A stretch of DNA of 64,000 nt from Lujinxingia vulgaris (GTDB lineage: Bacteria > Myxococcota_A > Bradymonadia > Bradymonadales > Bradymonadaceae), in assembly GCF_007997015.1 (NCBI RefSeq), contig NZ_VOSM01000003.1:555310-619309 (forward strand), written 5' to 3'. Numbering within the stretch: position 1 is the first letter of the stretch; each line of letters opens with the position of its first letter. The notes beneath the pieces are model-generated. The model searched no databases, was not told the origin of the DNA, and was given only the letters and a program-made list of their open reading frames with translations. A program made the position numbers and the translations under genes. Below, in pieces: positions 36,146-45,701 of this stretch.

Positions 36146-37147
36146 ATGGCGCCCGTCCTTCCCCCCTCGGCCGGCGCGCTGCTTCGGCGTGCAGCCGGTC
36201 CGGCCATCGCCTCGATGTTCGAGGGCCTGGCCGCAGTCGGCGCGCTGCACCCGAAGGCTCGCCCCGACGTCCACGGCATTGAGCGCCTGCGCGACATCCC
36301 CTACCGTGAGAGTGGGCTTGAAGCTCATCTGCTCGATATCTACCGGCCCATCGACTGCGACGATGCGCCGGTACTTTTTTATGTGCACGGCGGCGGCTTT
36401 CGCATCCTCTCCAAAGACACCCACTGGGTGATGGGGCTGGCCTTTGCGCGCGCGGGTTTTGTGGTGGTCAACATCAATTACCGCCTGGCCCCGGCGCACC
36501 CCTTTCCGGCGGCGCTCGTCGACGCGAGCCGCGCGCTGGGGTGGGTCCAGGATCACATCGGCGAGTATGGAGGGGACCCCGACCGCCTGGTGATCGCCGG
36601 GGAGTCGGCGGGTGCCAATCTGGCGTGTGCGCTGACCCTGGCCACGAGTCTGCGCGCCGAGCCGGGCTGGTTGCAGGAACTCTTTGATCGCGAAGTTCGC
36701 CCCACGGCCACCATCGCCGCCTGCGGCATGTTGCAGGTCTCCGACCCGGATCGCTTCCGACGGCGCAAAAAACTCCCCGGCTGGCTCTACGATCGCATCG
36801 AAGAGGTCTCAAACGCCTATCTTGGAGCCTCCAGCTACGCGCAGCGGCGCTCGGAGCGCTGGGCCAACCCCCTGATACTCATCGAGTCTCTGGCGGGCCC
36901 TGAGGCTTTTGCGCGCCCCCTGCCCCCCTTCTTCACCCCTGTGGGAACGCGCGATCCCATCCTCGACGACACCCGGCGCCTGGCAAAAGCGCTGCGCCGG
37001 CTTGAGACACCGGTCGTCGATCGCTACTACCCTGGCGAGGTGCACGCCTTTCATGCCTTTGTGTGGAGAGAGCAGGCCCGGCGCTGCTGGGAAGACACCT
37101 TCGCCTTCTTGCAGCAGCACGGGCCCGCCATGGATTCGGGGGGCTGA
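36146..37147 (+). CDS. alpha/beta hydrolase, HSL-type esterase/lipase
   Basis: This 333-residue hydrolase carries the hormone-sensitive-lipase-family motifs H-G-G-G-F (oxyanion hole, near residue 80) and G-E-S-A-G-A-N (nucleophile elbow, near residue 155). The C-terminal part has G-T-R-D-P-I-L-D-D with the probable acid, and G-E-V-H-A-F-H with the catalytic His. It lacks an obvious signal peptide, so it is probably cytoplasmic or peripherally membrane-associated. The gene follows the plasmalogen desaturase by eight bases and may act on ether-lipid or other acyl esters; this is inference. ATG 36146 is preferred to an upstream start at 36050 that would overlap the desaturase by 90 bases. It converges on apgM with a three-base gap. 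Confidence 0.87.
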   Translation: MAPVLPPSAGALLRRAAGPAIASMFEGLAAVGALHPKARPDVHGIERLRDIPYRESGLEAHLLDIYRPIDCDDAPVLFYVHGGGFRILSKDTHWVMGLAFARAGFVVVNINYRLAPAHPFPAALVDASRALGWVQDHIGEYGGDPDRLVIAGESAGANLACALTLATSLRAEPGWLQELFDREVRPTATIAACGMLQVSDPDRFRRRKKLPGWLYDRIEEVSNAYLGASSYAQRRSERWANPLILIESLAGPEAFARPLPPFFTPVGTRDPILDDTRRLAKALRRLETPVVDRYYPGEVHAFHAFVWREQARRCWEDTFAFLQQHGPAMDSGG

Positions 37148-37150
37148 GGC

Positions 37151-38404
37151 TCAGGCGCCAAACTTGTTGAAACGCCGCGCCTCAGCGAGCGCCAGCGGAA
37201 GCAGGTCGCGCGAGGCGCGAAGCCCCAGCGTTCCCCCGAGCACCTCGCGCTCATTAAAGGCCTCCACACCCCCGCTGAGCACGGTCTTCGACCAGAGCGC
37301 GGTGGGGATCGGGTGCCAGGAGTGATCCCCCAGAATCGCAGGCGTGCAGTGGTCGCCGGTCAGCGCGATCACATCAAAGCCCATCTCGGTGACTTTCTTA
37401 AAGAGGGGGTCGCAGCTCTCAAAGACGCCGACTTTTCCGTCAAAATCAAAGACGTGGGCAAAGCCGTCGGTCTCTTTGATGTGCAGGTAAAAGAAGTCGT
37501 ACTGGTCGAACGCCGCCTCCAGCGTCTCGACCTCATCGGCGTGCTCCATCGAGCCGACCTCCAGCACATCCATACCCACAAGGCGGGCGATGCCCTTGTA
37601 CATCGGGTAGGTCGCGATCGCCGCGGCGCGAATGCCGTAGAGCTCCTCGAGTGTAGGAATGCTGGGGGCGGCGCCGATGCCGCGCAACAGAACGGTGTTG
37701 GCCTCGGGCTCCTCCGCGAGGATGCGGGTGGCCTGGGCGATGATCTCATTGACGATCGACGCGGAGCGCTCGGCCTCGGGGCTCTCCGCCTCCACCGGTT
37801 TGGGGGGCACACCGCTCTTCTGAGGGTCGGCGTCGCTGAGCCCTCCCACAAGGCCCGGACCGCGCAGGAGCAGCGCAAAGCGGTGCTCTTTGCCCGGATA
37901 AACGTAAATCTCATAACCCTCCACCGAGAGCTCGCGGCTGAGCTTCTGGCAGACCCGCCGGCTCTCGGCGGTGGCGATCTTGTTGGCGCGCCGATCAGAG
38001 ATCACCTGCTGGTCACCGCGCTTCTCCAGCGTGGCGAAGTTGCCGCGCATGGCCAGATCACCGGCGCGAATGCTGACATCGCTGGCCAGCTCCCCGTTGA
38101 AGAAAACATCTTCGGCGCCCAGCACCTCGAGCACGCCGCGGGGAAGGTCAAACTGGTCGAGCGGATAACCAAAGAGCGAGAGGTGCCCGGGCCCACTCCC
38201 CGGGGTCACGCCGGCGCCGTGCGGCACAAGCCCACCGCAGCTGGCCGAGCGCGCAAAGGCGTCAATCGCCGGGATGTTCGCCGTCTCAAGCTCGGTCTTT
38301 CCGGTCTCCGGATGTGGCAGCCCGCCGATGCCGTCGAAGACCCAGAAGAGGATCTTGCTCTGGTTCTTGACGACGAGTTCCTGCAACAAGTTGATGCGTT
38401 CCAT
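37151..38404 (-). CDS. apgM: cofactor-independent phosphoglycerate mutase, archaeal type (ApgM)
   Basis: This 417-residue enzyme of the alkaline-phosphatase superfamily interconverts 2- and 3-phosphoglycerate in glycolysis without bisphosphoglycerate. Visible motifs are F-W-V-F-D-G-I-G-G-L with the first metal Asp, G-V-T-P-G-S-G-P-G-H-L with the phospho-acceptor region, R-G-N-F-A-T, R-x-x-N near residue 140, K-E-T-D-G-F-A-H-V-F-D and A-L-T-G-D-H-C-T-P for the metal-binding end. The length is typical of ApgM and shorter than iPGM GpmI (about 510). ATG 38404 has GGGAGGTGAC directly upstream, which decides the start. The same family also occurs in several delta-group genomes. Confidence 0.93.
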   Translation of the reverse strand: MERINLLQELVVKNQSKILFWVFDGIGGLPHPETGKTELETANIPAIDAFARSASCGGLVPHGAGVTPGSGPGHLSLFGYPLDQFDLPRGVLEVLGAEDVFFNGELASDVSIRAGDLAMRGNFATLEKRGDQQVISDRRANKIATAESRRVCQKLSRELSVEGYEIYVYPGKEHRFALLLRGPGLVGGLSDADPQKSGVPPKPVEAESPEAERSASIVNEIIAQATRILAEEPEANTVLLRGIGAAPSIPTLEELYGIRAAAIATYPMYKGIARLVGMDVLEVGSMEHADEVETLEAAFDQYDFFYLHIKETDGFAHVFDFDGKVGVFESCDPLFKKVTEMGFDVIALTGDHCTPAILGDHSWHPIPTALWSKTVLSGGVEAFNEREVLGGTLGLRASRDLLPLALAEARRFNKFGA

Positions 38405-38543
38405 GTCACCTCCCTTCAAAACCCTTCAGGTTGTTCGCTTTAAAAGATAAGGCAGCGCGCATGCACGACCTCCTCGCGCCCCGAATACAACCGGAGGCTT
38501 TAGCCGAAAAAAGCCGACGAAGCAGGCGTCGCTGCCTGGATAA

Positions 38544-40589
38544 CTACTGGTTGGTATCGGCCGGATCTGGCGAGATGCCCTGATCGATGATCTGCTCGTA
38601 ACGCTTGAGCCGTCGCTGGCCCTCGGCGTTCTCCGGATCGATCTCCAGGACCCGACGCACCGCGTCGCGCGCCTCGGCCCACTGCCCGCGACGCTCCGCC
38701 AACTCCGACTGCTTGAGAAAGAGCGGCACCGCGTGGGCGAGCTTGTACTCCGGCATGATCCGGGTTCGGTATCCGTGACGCGTGGGGCGCTTGGCCAGCG
38801 CGGCATACGCCGCCTCCACCCGCTCATTGATCTCGCGCACCCGCTGATGCACTTCCTCTTCGAGCTCGGCGGGCACACGCTGCGGATCAAACTGCGCCTG
38901 AAGCTCGTGGTACGCCTTCTCAATGACCTCCGAGTAGCTCGACCAGTGCACGTTGAGCACCTCAAAATAACTCGCCTTATGCACGCTGAGGTACTTCACG
39001 GTGACGTTCTCGCGCAGACGCTCACGCACCACCGTCTGGTGCAACGAACGATCAAAGTGCAGAAGTCCCATCCGGTGCAGCGCGAAGACCACAGCGAAGG
39101 TCTCCGCCGGCGGAAGCGCGCTCTCGGTGAGAACTTCGCGCAACCTCCGCCGCCCGTTGAGCACCTTATCGACCAGGCGAATCTGCGAGGCGGCGCTCAC
39201 CGCGCGCTCCAGGCGATCGCGCTCCTGAACGAGCACCTCCGGGTAGGTGTCGAGCTCGGGCGCCATGGTCTGCTCGCGCTCCCTGGCCGAACATTGCGAG
39301 AGCCCGCGCACCAGGCGATCGTAGATGATGCGCTCCACCGCCACGTGCACGCGCAGAGGCGGCTGAGGCAAAAAGTCCGCCGGCAACGACGACGCATCAA
39401 AGACCTGGAGGCTGCCCTCCCGCTCCTCGCAGAACTCGCGCAGCAAAAAGGTCAATCGGCCCGAGATGGCATGGCGGATGCGCTCCGGATCGAGGATGTC
39501 GAGCTCCATCAGGCTGCGCGCCAGCGTCGTGCCCAGCTCATCGGCGTGGGCCGCAGCCATCGCCAGCTGCCGCTTGGTGATGCGGTTGGCCGCCTGAAGC
39601 ATCGGCCCGAGCTCCGAGCCCGGGGTGCGCGGCTGGCTGCTGATCTCCACAATGTAGCCGCTCTCAAAGAGCAGCTGACGACCTTCTTTGCCGTGGCGAT
39701 GGGTTACCGCCCCGGTAAAACCGCTGGCGGAGAGCTGCAAGAGGATATCCAGCACACGCTCACCGGCGAGCTCTTCGACGCGATCGGGATCGCCATCGGG
39801 CTCAAACCAGGGGGGCGCCGGGCCGTAAAACTCGCGGGTGACAAGCCCCGACTCCAGCGAGTGCTGGGTGGAGCGCACCACATCCATATCCGGATCGGGC
39901 ATGTCGAAGCGTCGCCGTCCGGTGGTCTGCATGGTGCGTTTGACGCCGCTTCGGCGCGAGCCGTAAGGCGCAAACGAACGCATCGGATCATCGGCGACCT
40001 GCACCGCCGGCCCGCTATGATGGTCCTGAAAGGAGTCATGCACCCCGGGGGCGCTCTCATCGGCGGCCTGCTCTTCGATTTCACGGCGGCGATCATCGGC
40101 GATGGCCTGCAGCGCCACGCGATCCTCGCGACTCAACCCGGAGACCTCAATGGCGGTGCCCCGCGCCGACTGATGCACCACGCGAGCGCGCGCCTCCACC
40201 TCCAGGTGCGCGCGCGGAAAACTCAACTTCACCTGCACGATCTCATTGAGCCCCGGGGGGTGCTCCAGCTGCACCAGCACCGCGCCAACTTCCAGGATCT
40301 GATGCAGGAGGCTGTCGATGAGATCATCGCTCTCGGCCACGATCTCCACATCGGCGCGCACGCGCCCGCCCTGATGGGTGGAAGCCACAGGGCTGACGAC
40401 GCCCTTCTCAATGCGCCCGGTCCATCCCCCGGAGCTTTCCTGCGCAGCGGAGCGCTCTCGCCGGGCAAGCACCTCATCGAAGATCGCCCGCGCGCTTGAT
40501 GGGGTCACCTCGGCAAAATGCTCCGACATCAAGCTGTGCAGCGCATCGAAGAGTGCCTGCTCATCACTCGACCACTTGCTCTGACTCAT
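38544..40589 (-). CDS. multidomain PilZ-like / DUF4388 / J-domain-like protein
   Basis: This 681-residue cytoplasmic protein has three parts. Residues about 55-170 look PilZ-like (V-K-L-S-F-P-R-A-H-L-E-V-E-A-R-A-R-V-V-H-Q-S). Residues about 260-480 match the DUF4388 pattern common in Myxococcota (I-L-L-Q-L-S-A-S-G-F-T-G-A-V and G-x-L-x-F-E-x-G-Y-I-V). Near residues 555-625 a J-domain-like helix pair appears (Y-F-E-V-L-N-V and E-V-I-E-K-A-Y-H-E-L-Q), but the H-P-D needed to stimulate Hsp70 is replaced by F-D-P. Helical TPR-like sequence ends the protein. ATG 40589 (M-S-Q-S-K) is the most plausible start; the ORF can extend to 40646. It probably links c-di-GMP or polarity signals to other proteins, which is inference. 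Confidence 0.75.
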   Translation of the reverse strand: MSQSKWSSDEQALFDALHSLMSEHFAEVTPSSARAIFDEVLARRERSAAQESSGGWTGRIEKGVVSPVASTHQGGRVRADVEIVAESDDLIDSLLHQILEVGAVLVQLEHPPGLNEIVQVKLSFPRAHLEVEARARVVHQSARGTAIEVSGLSREDRVALQAIADDRRREIEEQAADESAPGVHDSFQDHHSGPAVQVADDPMRSFAPYGSRRSGVKRTMQTTGRRRFDMPDPDMDVVRSTQHSLESGLVTREFYGPAPPWFEPDGDPDRVEELAGERVLDILLQLSASGFTGAVTHRHGKEGRQLLFESGYIVEISSQPRTPGSELGPMLQAANRITKRQLAMAAAHADELGTTLARSLMELDILDPERIRHAISGRLTFLLREFCEEREGSLQVFDASSLPADFLPQPPLRVHVAVERIIYDRLVRGLSQCSAREREQTMAPELDTYPEVLVQERDRLERAVSAASQIRLVDKVLNGRRRLREVLTESALPPAETFAVVFALHRMGLLHFDRSLHQTVVRERLRENVTVKYLSVHKASYFEVLNVHWSSYSEVIEKAYHELQAQFDPQRVPAELEEEVHQRVREINERVEAAYAALAKRPTRHGYRTRIMPEYKLAHAVPLFLKQSELAERRGQWAEARDAVRRVLEIDPENAEGQRRLKRYEQIIDQGISPDPADTNQ

Positions 40590-40661
40590 GCGGGGTCCGG
40601 GACGAAACGTGTTGGAAAAACGAGATGGCTCTTCGCATCGTTTCAAGGGGGCGAAGAGGTG

Positions 40662-42149
40662 TCAATCATGGCCGGGTAACTTTCCGTCATGGCCATCCTC
40701 ATCAGACTTATCCTCGCCAGAAGCATCGTCACCGGGAGCCTGCGCGGAAGGCGGCTGCGACGGTTTCGCCGCAGGCGCAGCGTCTTCAGCAGGCGTGGAC
40801 TCCCCGGCGCCTGCACCCTCGTTCGTCGCCTCCGATGCAGGCTCGGGGTCGGCTTTTGACTGCGCCTCGGCAACCTCCAGCGCGTGCAGAGCGGGAGATA
40901 GCGGAGAGTTGGTGCTGAGCTGAAGGCCGACCTGCTCGCCATCTTCACCGGTGAGGATGCGCGCGCGCACGTGCATCTGTGCCGGGCTGGTGGCCTTGCC
41001 GGTATAAAACGAGGTCGTCTCATACCAGGCAATAATATCGGGCAGGAGCACCTTGAGCGCGCCGGTGACCGGGATCGCCAGCAAGATCCCCAGCAGCCCA
41101 CCGATGTTGCCGCCGAGCAAAAGCACGATGATGACGGTCACAGGCTTCAGCCCCACCTTATCGCCCACGATGCGCGGAGTGATAACATAGCCCTCCAACA
41201 TCTGCGTCACGCCAAAGACGATGCCCACGCCGATGAGCGCGCCCCACCCGCTCCACTGGATGAGCACAACGAGCACCGCCAGAAGTGAGCCCACGGCAAA
41301 CCCGAAGTACGGGATCACGTTGAGAAATCCCGCCAGAAGGCCGATGACCACCCCGGACTGTACATCGAGCCCGAAGATGCCGTAGACGATTCCCAGCCCC
41401 AGCGCGTACATCCCGGCCAGGATCAGTGCGACCTGAATCTGCCCGCGGAACCACTGACCGACGGCCTGGTCCATCTTCTGCAGGCGATCGATAAAAAGCT
41501 CATAGCGGTGCGGCGGAATGAAGCGCATCAGCGAGCGCCGTCCCAGGTCGAAGTCGCGCAAAAAGTAGAAGGTAAAGAGCGGGATCATCACCGCGTTGAC
41601 CAGACTCGCAACCACCGCGCCGGTGCGCGTAACCGCATTGGTGAGCGCCGAGCCCACATGCTGACCGATGGTCGGCAACGCTTCGCGAATCTGCCCGCCG
41701 TAGCGCTCCATCGCCGCCGCAGCGGTCGAGGGCATCTCAATGCCGAAGGTGCGCTCCGCCCAGGGAAGCGCATCGCGCTGAAGGGTCTCCAGCAAGGCCG
41801 GAAAACTCTCCACGACCAGGCGCGCCTGATTGGCAAGGGTCGGGTAGAGGAAGATCGCGAAGATCGTCACAAAGATAAGCCCGGCCAGCAGTACGAGCAG
41901 GATCGCCGGTGTACGTCCCAGCCCGCGCGCCTCCAGCCGGTCGATGGTCGGGTCGAGCAGATACGCAAAGAGCAGGCTGACGAAGATCGGAAAGACCACC
42001 GCCGCGAACTTCCCCAGCGTCCAGAAGATGGCCCCCAGGATCAGCCCGAAGACCAGGAGCTTGGCCAGCAGGTAGGGGTAGCGACCAAAGCGCTCCCACT
42101 GCGCGCCGGCGTCGAGGTGTGGGCCCGGACCATCGTTGTGATTCGTCAT
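40662..42149 (-). CDS. AI-2E family transporter (PerM/TqsA-like permease)
   Basis: This 495-residue inner-membrane protein has eight predicted helices, the usual number for AI-2E/UPF0118 proteins. Family features are F-x-P-I-F-V-S-L-L-F-A-Y-L-L-D-P-T near residue 60, L-x-P-F-F-T-F-Y-F-L-R-D-like residues (I-P-L-F-T-F-Y-F-L-R-D) near residue 200, and N-V-I-P-Y-F-G near residue 300. A 110-residue Ala/Pro/Glu-rich tail after the last helix is not standard and is probably cytoplasmic and disordered. Substrates vary across the family (AI-2, sodium/proton exchange), so I do not assign one. The gene lies between two unrelated minus-strand genes with gaps of 55-70 bases. Confidence 0.9.
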   Translation of the reverse strand: MTNHNDGPGPHLDAGAQWERFGRYPYLLAKLLVFGLILGAIFWTLGKFAAVVFPIFVSLLFAYLLDPTIDRLEARGLGRTPAILLVLLAGLIFVTIFAIFLYPTLANQARLVVESFPALLETLQRDALPWAERTFGIEMPSTAAAAMERYGGQIREALPTIGQHVGSALTNAVTRTGAVVASLVNAVMIPLFTFYFLRDFDLGRRSLMRFIPPHRYELFIDRLQKMDQAVGQWFRGQIQVALILAGMYALGLGIVYGIFGLDVQSGVVIGLLAGFLNVIPYFGFAVGSLLAVLVVLIQWSGWGALIGVGIVFGVTQMLEGYVITPRIVGDKVGLKPVTVIIVLLLGGNIGGLLGILLAIPVTGALKVLLPDIIAWYETTSFYTGKATSPAQMHVRARILTGEDGEQVGLQLSTNSPLSPALHALEVAEAQSKADPEPASEATNEGAGAGESTPAEDAAPAAKPSQPPSAQAPGDDASGEDKSDEDGHDGKLPGHD

Positions 42150-42204
42150 ACATTCACTCAGTCAAAAGCATCATTGAAGGGCGCGGGCTTTTGAAGTCGC
42201 CGCG

Positions 42205-43104
42205 CTAAAAGCCCTGCTCGTAAGGCTCAATCCACAGCTCGTGGACGCCCTCCATCCGAGATCCGGCCACCGGGCTGATTGAGAAGTTATCAAAGCTGTG
42301 GCCCTCAAGCACCCGCACCGCGTACTCGATCACGTCTGGCGAGGTGAGCTCCCCGGGGTTGATCTCCAGGGCGATGATGCCCTCGCTGGCCCAGCGTTCC
42401 ACCACCGCGTGAACTTCGTCGAGCTCCAGCAGGCGCTCGCGCACCCGCTCCAGGTGGCCGGCCTTGCCGGCGTTTCGTACCGCCAGCAGCGGCTCGGCGG
42501 TGGCGATACCCACCGGTCCGGCCACTCGCCGAAGTCCGCGTCCGGCCACATCCCCGAGCGCCCCGCCCACTTCCTGGCGAGCGCTCTCAAGCAACGCGCC
42601 CAGATCTTCGCCGTAATAATGGCGGGTCACCGTAAAACGCTGCAGCGAGACGCCTTCGACCGAGCCGGCGGCGACCAGCTCAAGCTCTGCGCTCGCTTCG
42701 ATCCCCTCGACGCCCAGCGGCCACACCGGCCCCATCGCCCGGTAGGTCACCTGCCCCACCAGCACTCGCTCCCCACCGAGGAGCGCGCCGAGCTGGGCGG
42801 CGTTGGCCGTGGAGAGCGCCGGGCGTCGGTAAATCCGGGAGATGCTCTGCTGCGGGCTTGTGGCAAGACTCACCCCGCGCGCCTGTAGCGCGGCATTGAA
42901 CGCCTCATCGCTGGGGGTCCAGCGCGGCTGACCAGCCTCACTCCACCAGAAGGTCACCCGGGGTTGGTCGCCCAGAATGCCGGCCTCAACCACCTCGGTC
43001 ATCAGCGCAACCACCTGGCCGCGCCCCTGGGCCTGAGCCTGTGCAGGCAGCACAAAGCTCAAGAGCACCGCCGCATAGATCCACCACACTCGCTTGCTCA
43101 TCAT
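42205..43104 (-). CDS. exported protein of unknown function
   Basis: This 299-residue protein has a clear signal peptide (two Met, then a W-W-I-Y-A-A-V-L-L-S-F-V-L-P core, cleavage near A-Q-A-Q). The mature part is mixed alpha/beta, with no transmembrane segment and no motif I recognise. The region I-G-G-x-R-V-L-V-G-Q-V-T-Y-R resembles FlgT/CsgG-like periplasmic domains only weakly. The ATG at 43104 is chosen because GGAG lies five bases upstream. It follows guaA by 28 bases on the same strand, so it may share the guaA transcript, but no functional link is apparent. Confidence 0.6.
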   Translation of the reverse strand: MMSKRVWWIYAAVLLSFVLPAQAQAQGRGQVVALMTEVVEAGILGDQPRVTFWWSEAGQPRWTPSDEAFNAALQARGVSLATSPQQSISRIYRRPALSTANAAQLGALLGGERVLVGQVTYRAMGPVWPLGVEGIEASAELELVAAGSVEGVSLQRFTVTRHYYGEDLGALLESARQEVGGALGDVAGRGLRRVAGPVGIATAEPLLAVRNAGKAGHLERVRERLLELDEVHAVVERWASEGIIALEINPGELTSPDVIEYAVRVLEGHSFDNFSISPVAGSRMEGVHELWIEPYEQGF

Positions 43105-43132
43105 CACTGCTCCTGCGCCAGCTGAAGGCGCC

Positions 43133-44704
43133 CTACTCCCACTCAATGGTCCCCGGCGGCTTGCTCGTCACGTCGTAGACCACGCGATTGACGCCTTCGA
43201 CCTGATTGATGATGCGGTCGCTGACCCGCCCCAGAAACTCCATGGGCAAATGGCCGCGGTCCGCCGTCATGCCATCCTTGCTGGTCACCGCCCGAAGCGC
43301 AATGACCTCATCGTAGGTGCGCTGATCACCCATCACCCCGACGGTCTTGATCGGCAAGAGCACCGCAAAGGCCTGCCAGACCTGATCGTAGAGGCCCTCG
43401 GCGCGCAGCGACTCGATGAAGATATGATCGGCCTGGCGCACCTTGCGCAGCGCATCTTCGGTGATCTCACCCAGCACCCGCACCGCCAACCCGGGGCCGG
43501 GGAAGGGGTGGCGATCCACAAGCTCGGCCGAGAGGCCGAGCGCGCGGCCCAGCACACGAACCTCGTCTTTAAAGAGCTCGCGCAGAGGCTCGATCAACTC
43601 CAGGCCCATCTGCTCGGGCAGCCCGCCGACGTTGTGGTGACTCTTGATCGTGGCCGAAGGCCCCAGCACGCTGACCGACTCAATGACGTCCGGATAGAGC
43701 GTGCCCTGCGCCAGGAAGCGCGCATTCTCAATCGACTCGGCCTCGGCCTCAAAGACCCGCACAAAGAGCTCGCCAATCCGCTTACGCTTGAGCTCCGGGT
43801 CGGTCACACCGGCCAGGGCGCTCAAAAAACGCTCGCTGGCGTCGACGACCCGCAGGTCGATGCCGAAATGCCCTTCAAAGAGCGCCTGAACCCGCTCGCG
43901 CTCCTGGTAGCGCAGCAACCCGTTGTCGACAAAGACGCAGGTGAGCCGCTCCCCAAGCTCGCGGTGCAAAAGCGCGGCGACCACCGAGGAGTCCACGCCG
44001 CCGCTCAGCCCGCAGATGACGTGCCCCTCGTCGCCGACCTGGGCGCGGATGCGCTCGATGGCGCTCTCCACAAAGTCGGCCATATTCCAGGTGTCCGGAC
44101 AGCCGCAGACCTCGAAGACGAAGCTCTCGAGCATCGCGGTCCCCTCCAGGCTGTGGGAGACCTCCGGGTGAAACTGCACCCCGAAGATCGGGCGCTCGCG
44201 GTGTGCCATCGCCGCCAGATGCCCGTTCTCGGTGCGCGCCAGCGCCTCAAAGGCCTCGGGCAGCGCGCTGACGGCGTCACCGTGGCTCATCCACACCTCG
44301 GTGGCATGGCCCGTCTCAAAGCCGGCCATCGGTCCGCGGGCGGCCTCCACGATCACCTGGGTGCGGCCGTACTCCCCGCCCCCCCGGGCGCGGTCGACCT
44401 GGCCGCCAAAACTCTTGGCGAGGAGCTGCATCCCGTAGCAGATGCCCAGCACGGGCACCTCCCAGCTCAAGATGCCGCCCTGCAACGCGGGCGCTCCCTC
44501 GATATGCACGCTGGAAGGCCCGCCGGAGAGCACCACCCCGCGCGCCGGTGCCGATCCCGCATCAATCAGTTCACCGACGCGGGCGTCGTTGCAGGGCCAT
44601 ATCTCGCAATAGACCCCCAGCTCACGCACGCGCCGCGCGATGAGCAAGGTGTACTGGCTGCCGTAGTCCAGGATCAGCAGACCGTCGCGAAGTTGTGGAT
44701 TCAT
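43133..44704 (-). CDS. guaA: GMP synthase (glutamine-hydrolysing)
   Basis: This 523-residue enzyme converts XMP to GMP with ATP and glutamine in purine synthesis. The N-terminal class I amidotransferase has L-I-L-D-Y-G-S-Q-Y, the nucleophile elbow G-I-C-Y-G-M-Q, and H-P-E-V-S-H. The synthase half has the pyrophosphate loop S-G-G-V-D-S-S-V and F-V-D-N-G-L-L-R. The dimerisation domain holds R-H-P-F-P-G-P-G-L and the C-terminus ends K-P-P-G-T-I-E-W-E, as in E. coli. The length matches the family (525). ATG 44704 has GGAG six bases upstream; a GTG at 44719 would add five residues. The usual partner guaB is not in this window. Confidence 0.97.
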   Translation of the reverse strand: MNPQLRDGLLILDYGSQYTLLIARRVRELGVYCEIWPCNDARVGELIDAGSAPARGVVLSGGPSSVHIEGAPALQGGILSWEVPVLGICYGMQLLAKSFGGQVDRARGGGEYGRTQVIVEAARGPMAGFETGHATEVWMSHGDAVSALPEAFEALARTENGHLAAMAHRERPIFGVQFHPEVSHSLEGTAMLESFVFEVCGCPDTWNMADFVESAIERIRAQVGDEGHVICGLSGGVDSSVVAALLHRELGERLTCVFVDNGLLRYQERERVQALFEGHFGIDLRVVDASERFLSALAGVTDPELKRKRIGELFVRVFEAEAESIENARFLAQGTLYPDVIESVSVLGPSATIKSHHNVGGLPEQMGLELIEPLRELFKDEVRVLGRALGLSAELVDRHPFPGPGLAVRVLGEITEDALRKVRQADHIFIESLRAEGLYDQVWQAFAVLLPIKTVGVMGDQRTYDEVIALRAVTSKDGMTADRGHLPMEFLGRVSDRIINQVEGVNRVVYDVTSKPPGTIEWE

Positions 44705-44857
44705 GCGGCTCTCCAGCACTTATATGGAAGTTAAAGGGACGTCGTCAGCAGGCACATTCGCCGGGTGCGGGCGTCGCCATCGAAGGGGCACACACGACCT
44801 ATGCCGCGGTGCTCCCGGCGAGTGCGAGCGACTTCATGCGTGCGGGTGTTTTACGAC

Positions 44858-45517
44858 TTATGGGGACTGCAGCACTGTCTCAACCTGGCCAGACTGTCCG
44901 CGCTTAAGGCTGACCTGAGCATCGCCCGAGAAGTTCACCTCGGCTGCCGACGCATTGGCCTGCACAATATACTCACCGGCAAAAAGCTCGCCGATGGTGC
45001 CGGTGCCCAGGTTGCAGTCGAAGTCCTGGCGCGCCATCTCGTAGAAGGCCTCGTCGTAGACAGCCACCTCCACCCGCCCCACTCCGTTGGCGCCGCAGAC
45101 GCGTCCGTTTTCAAAGCGCCAGACGACCTCCAGCTCGGCGGGTCGCGCGCTGAGCGCCACAGGGGTAAGCCGCTCAATACGCTCCGGACGCACGGTCACC
45201 GCCCGGATGGCGCTCTCAAAGGTGTTGGCGCCGCCGGCGTCAAAGCCGCGCAACATCAGCTCGTAGCTTCCCGGCGCGAGTCCCTCCAGCGCCGCTTCTC
45301 CGCGGGCGCAGGGGTAGCTCTCCACATAGCTGCGGCGAGCGTTGGAGAGCTCGATCTCGACGAGATCGACCTCGCTGGCCTCACAGCCCATCGGGCTGAC
45401 CTGCCAGCCAAGCTCCAGCGCGCCCTCGCCGAAGGGCTCCACGGGCTCGCCACAGCTGAGCAGCGCGCCGCTCAGCGCGACGACGGCGATCCCGGTTCGT
45501 ATCGGTGTCATGTTCAT
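44858..45517 (-). CDS. putative lipoprotein of unknown function
   Basis: This 219-residue lipoprotein has a short signal peptide ending in the lipobox L-L-S-C-G near residue 21. The mature part has paired cysteines (P-M-G-C-E, Y-P-C-A-R, R-V-C-G-A, D-C-N-L) suggesting disulfides, and beta-rich segments. The motif G-S-Y-E-L-M-L-R-G-F-D-A-G-G is reminiscent of Ig-like or PEGA folds. No function can be named. The ATG at 45517 has GGAGG eight bases upstream; ATG 45511 is also possible. It is divergent from the large TPR gene across 184 bases, so both promoters lie between them. Confidence 0.68.
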   Translation of the reverse strand: MNMTPIRTGIAVVALSGALLSCGEPVEPFGEGALELGWQVSPMGCEASEVDLVEIELSNARRSYVESYPCARGEAALEGLAPGSYELMLRGFDAGGANTFESAIRAVTVRPERIERLTPVALSARPAELEVVWRFENGRVCGANGVGRVEVAVYDEAFYEMARQDFDCNLGTGTIGELFAGEYIVQANASAAEVNFSGDAQVSLKRGQSGQVETVLQSP

Positions 45518-45701
45518 CGTAGACCTCCCTGGTCGTTGCGGCTCACAATTCCTGCGCTCACCGTCTCGGCATGAGGCTACGACAGCCTCAACGCAGGTCA
45601 ACTTTTTGGCCGGCGGCAGCCTTCTCGCAGGCGCGCGTGCTGTGTTAATTTCGCGCAGCGCACCCCCTTCTACGATCACCTGCATCGGGCTCCCCACCAT
45701 C

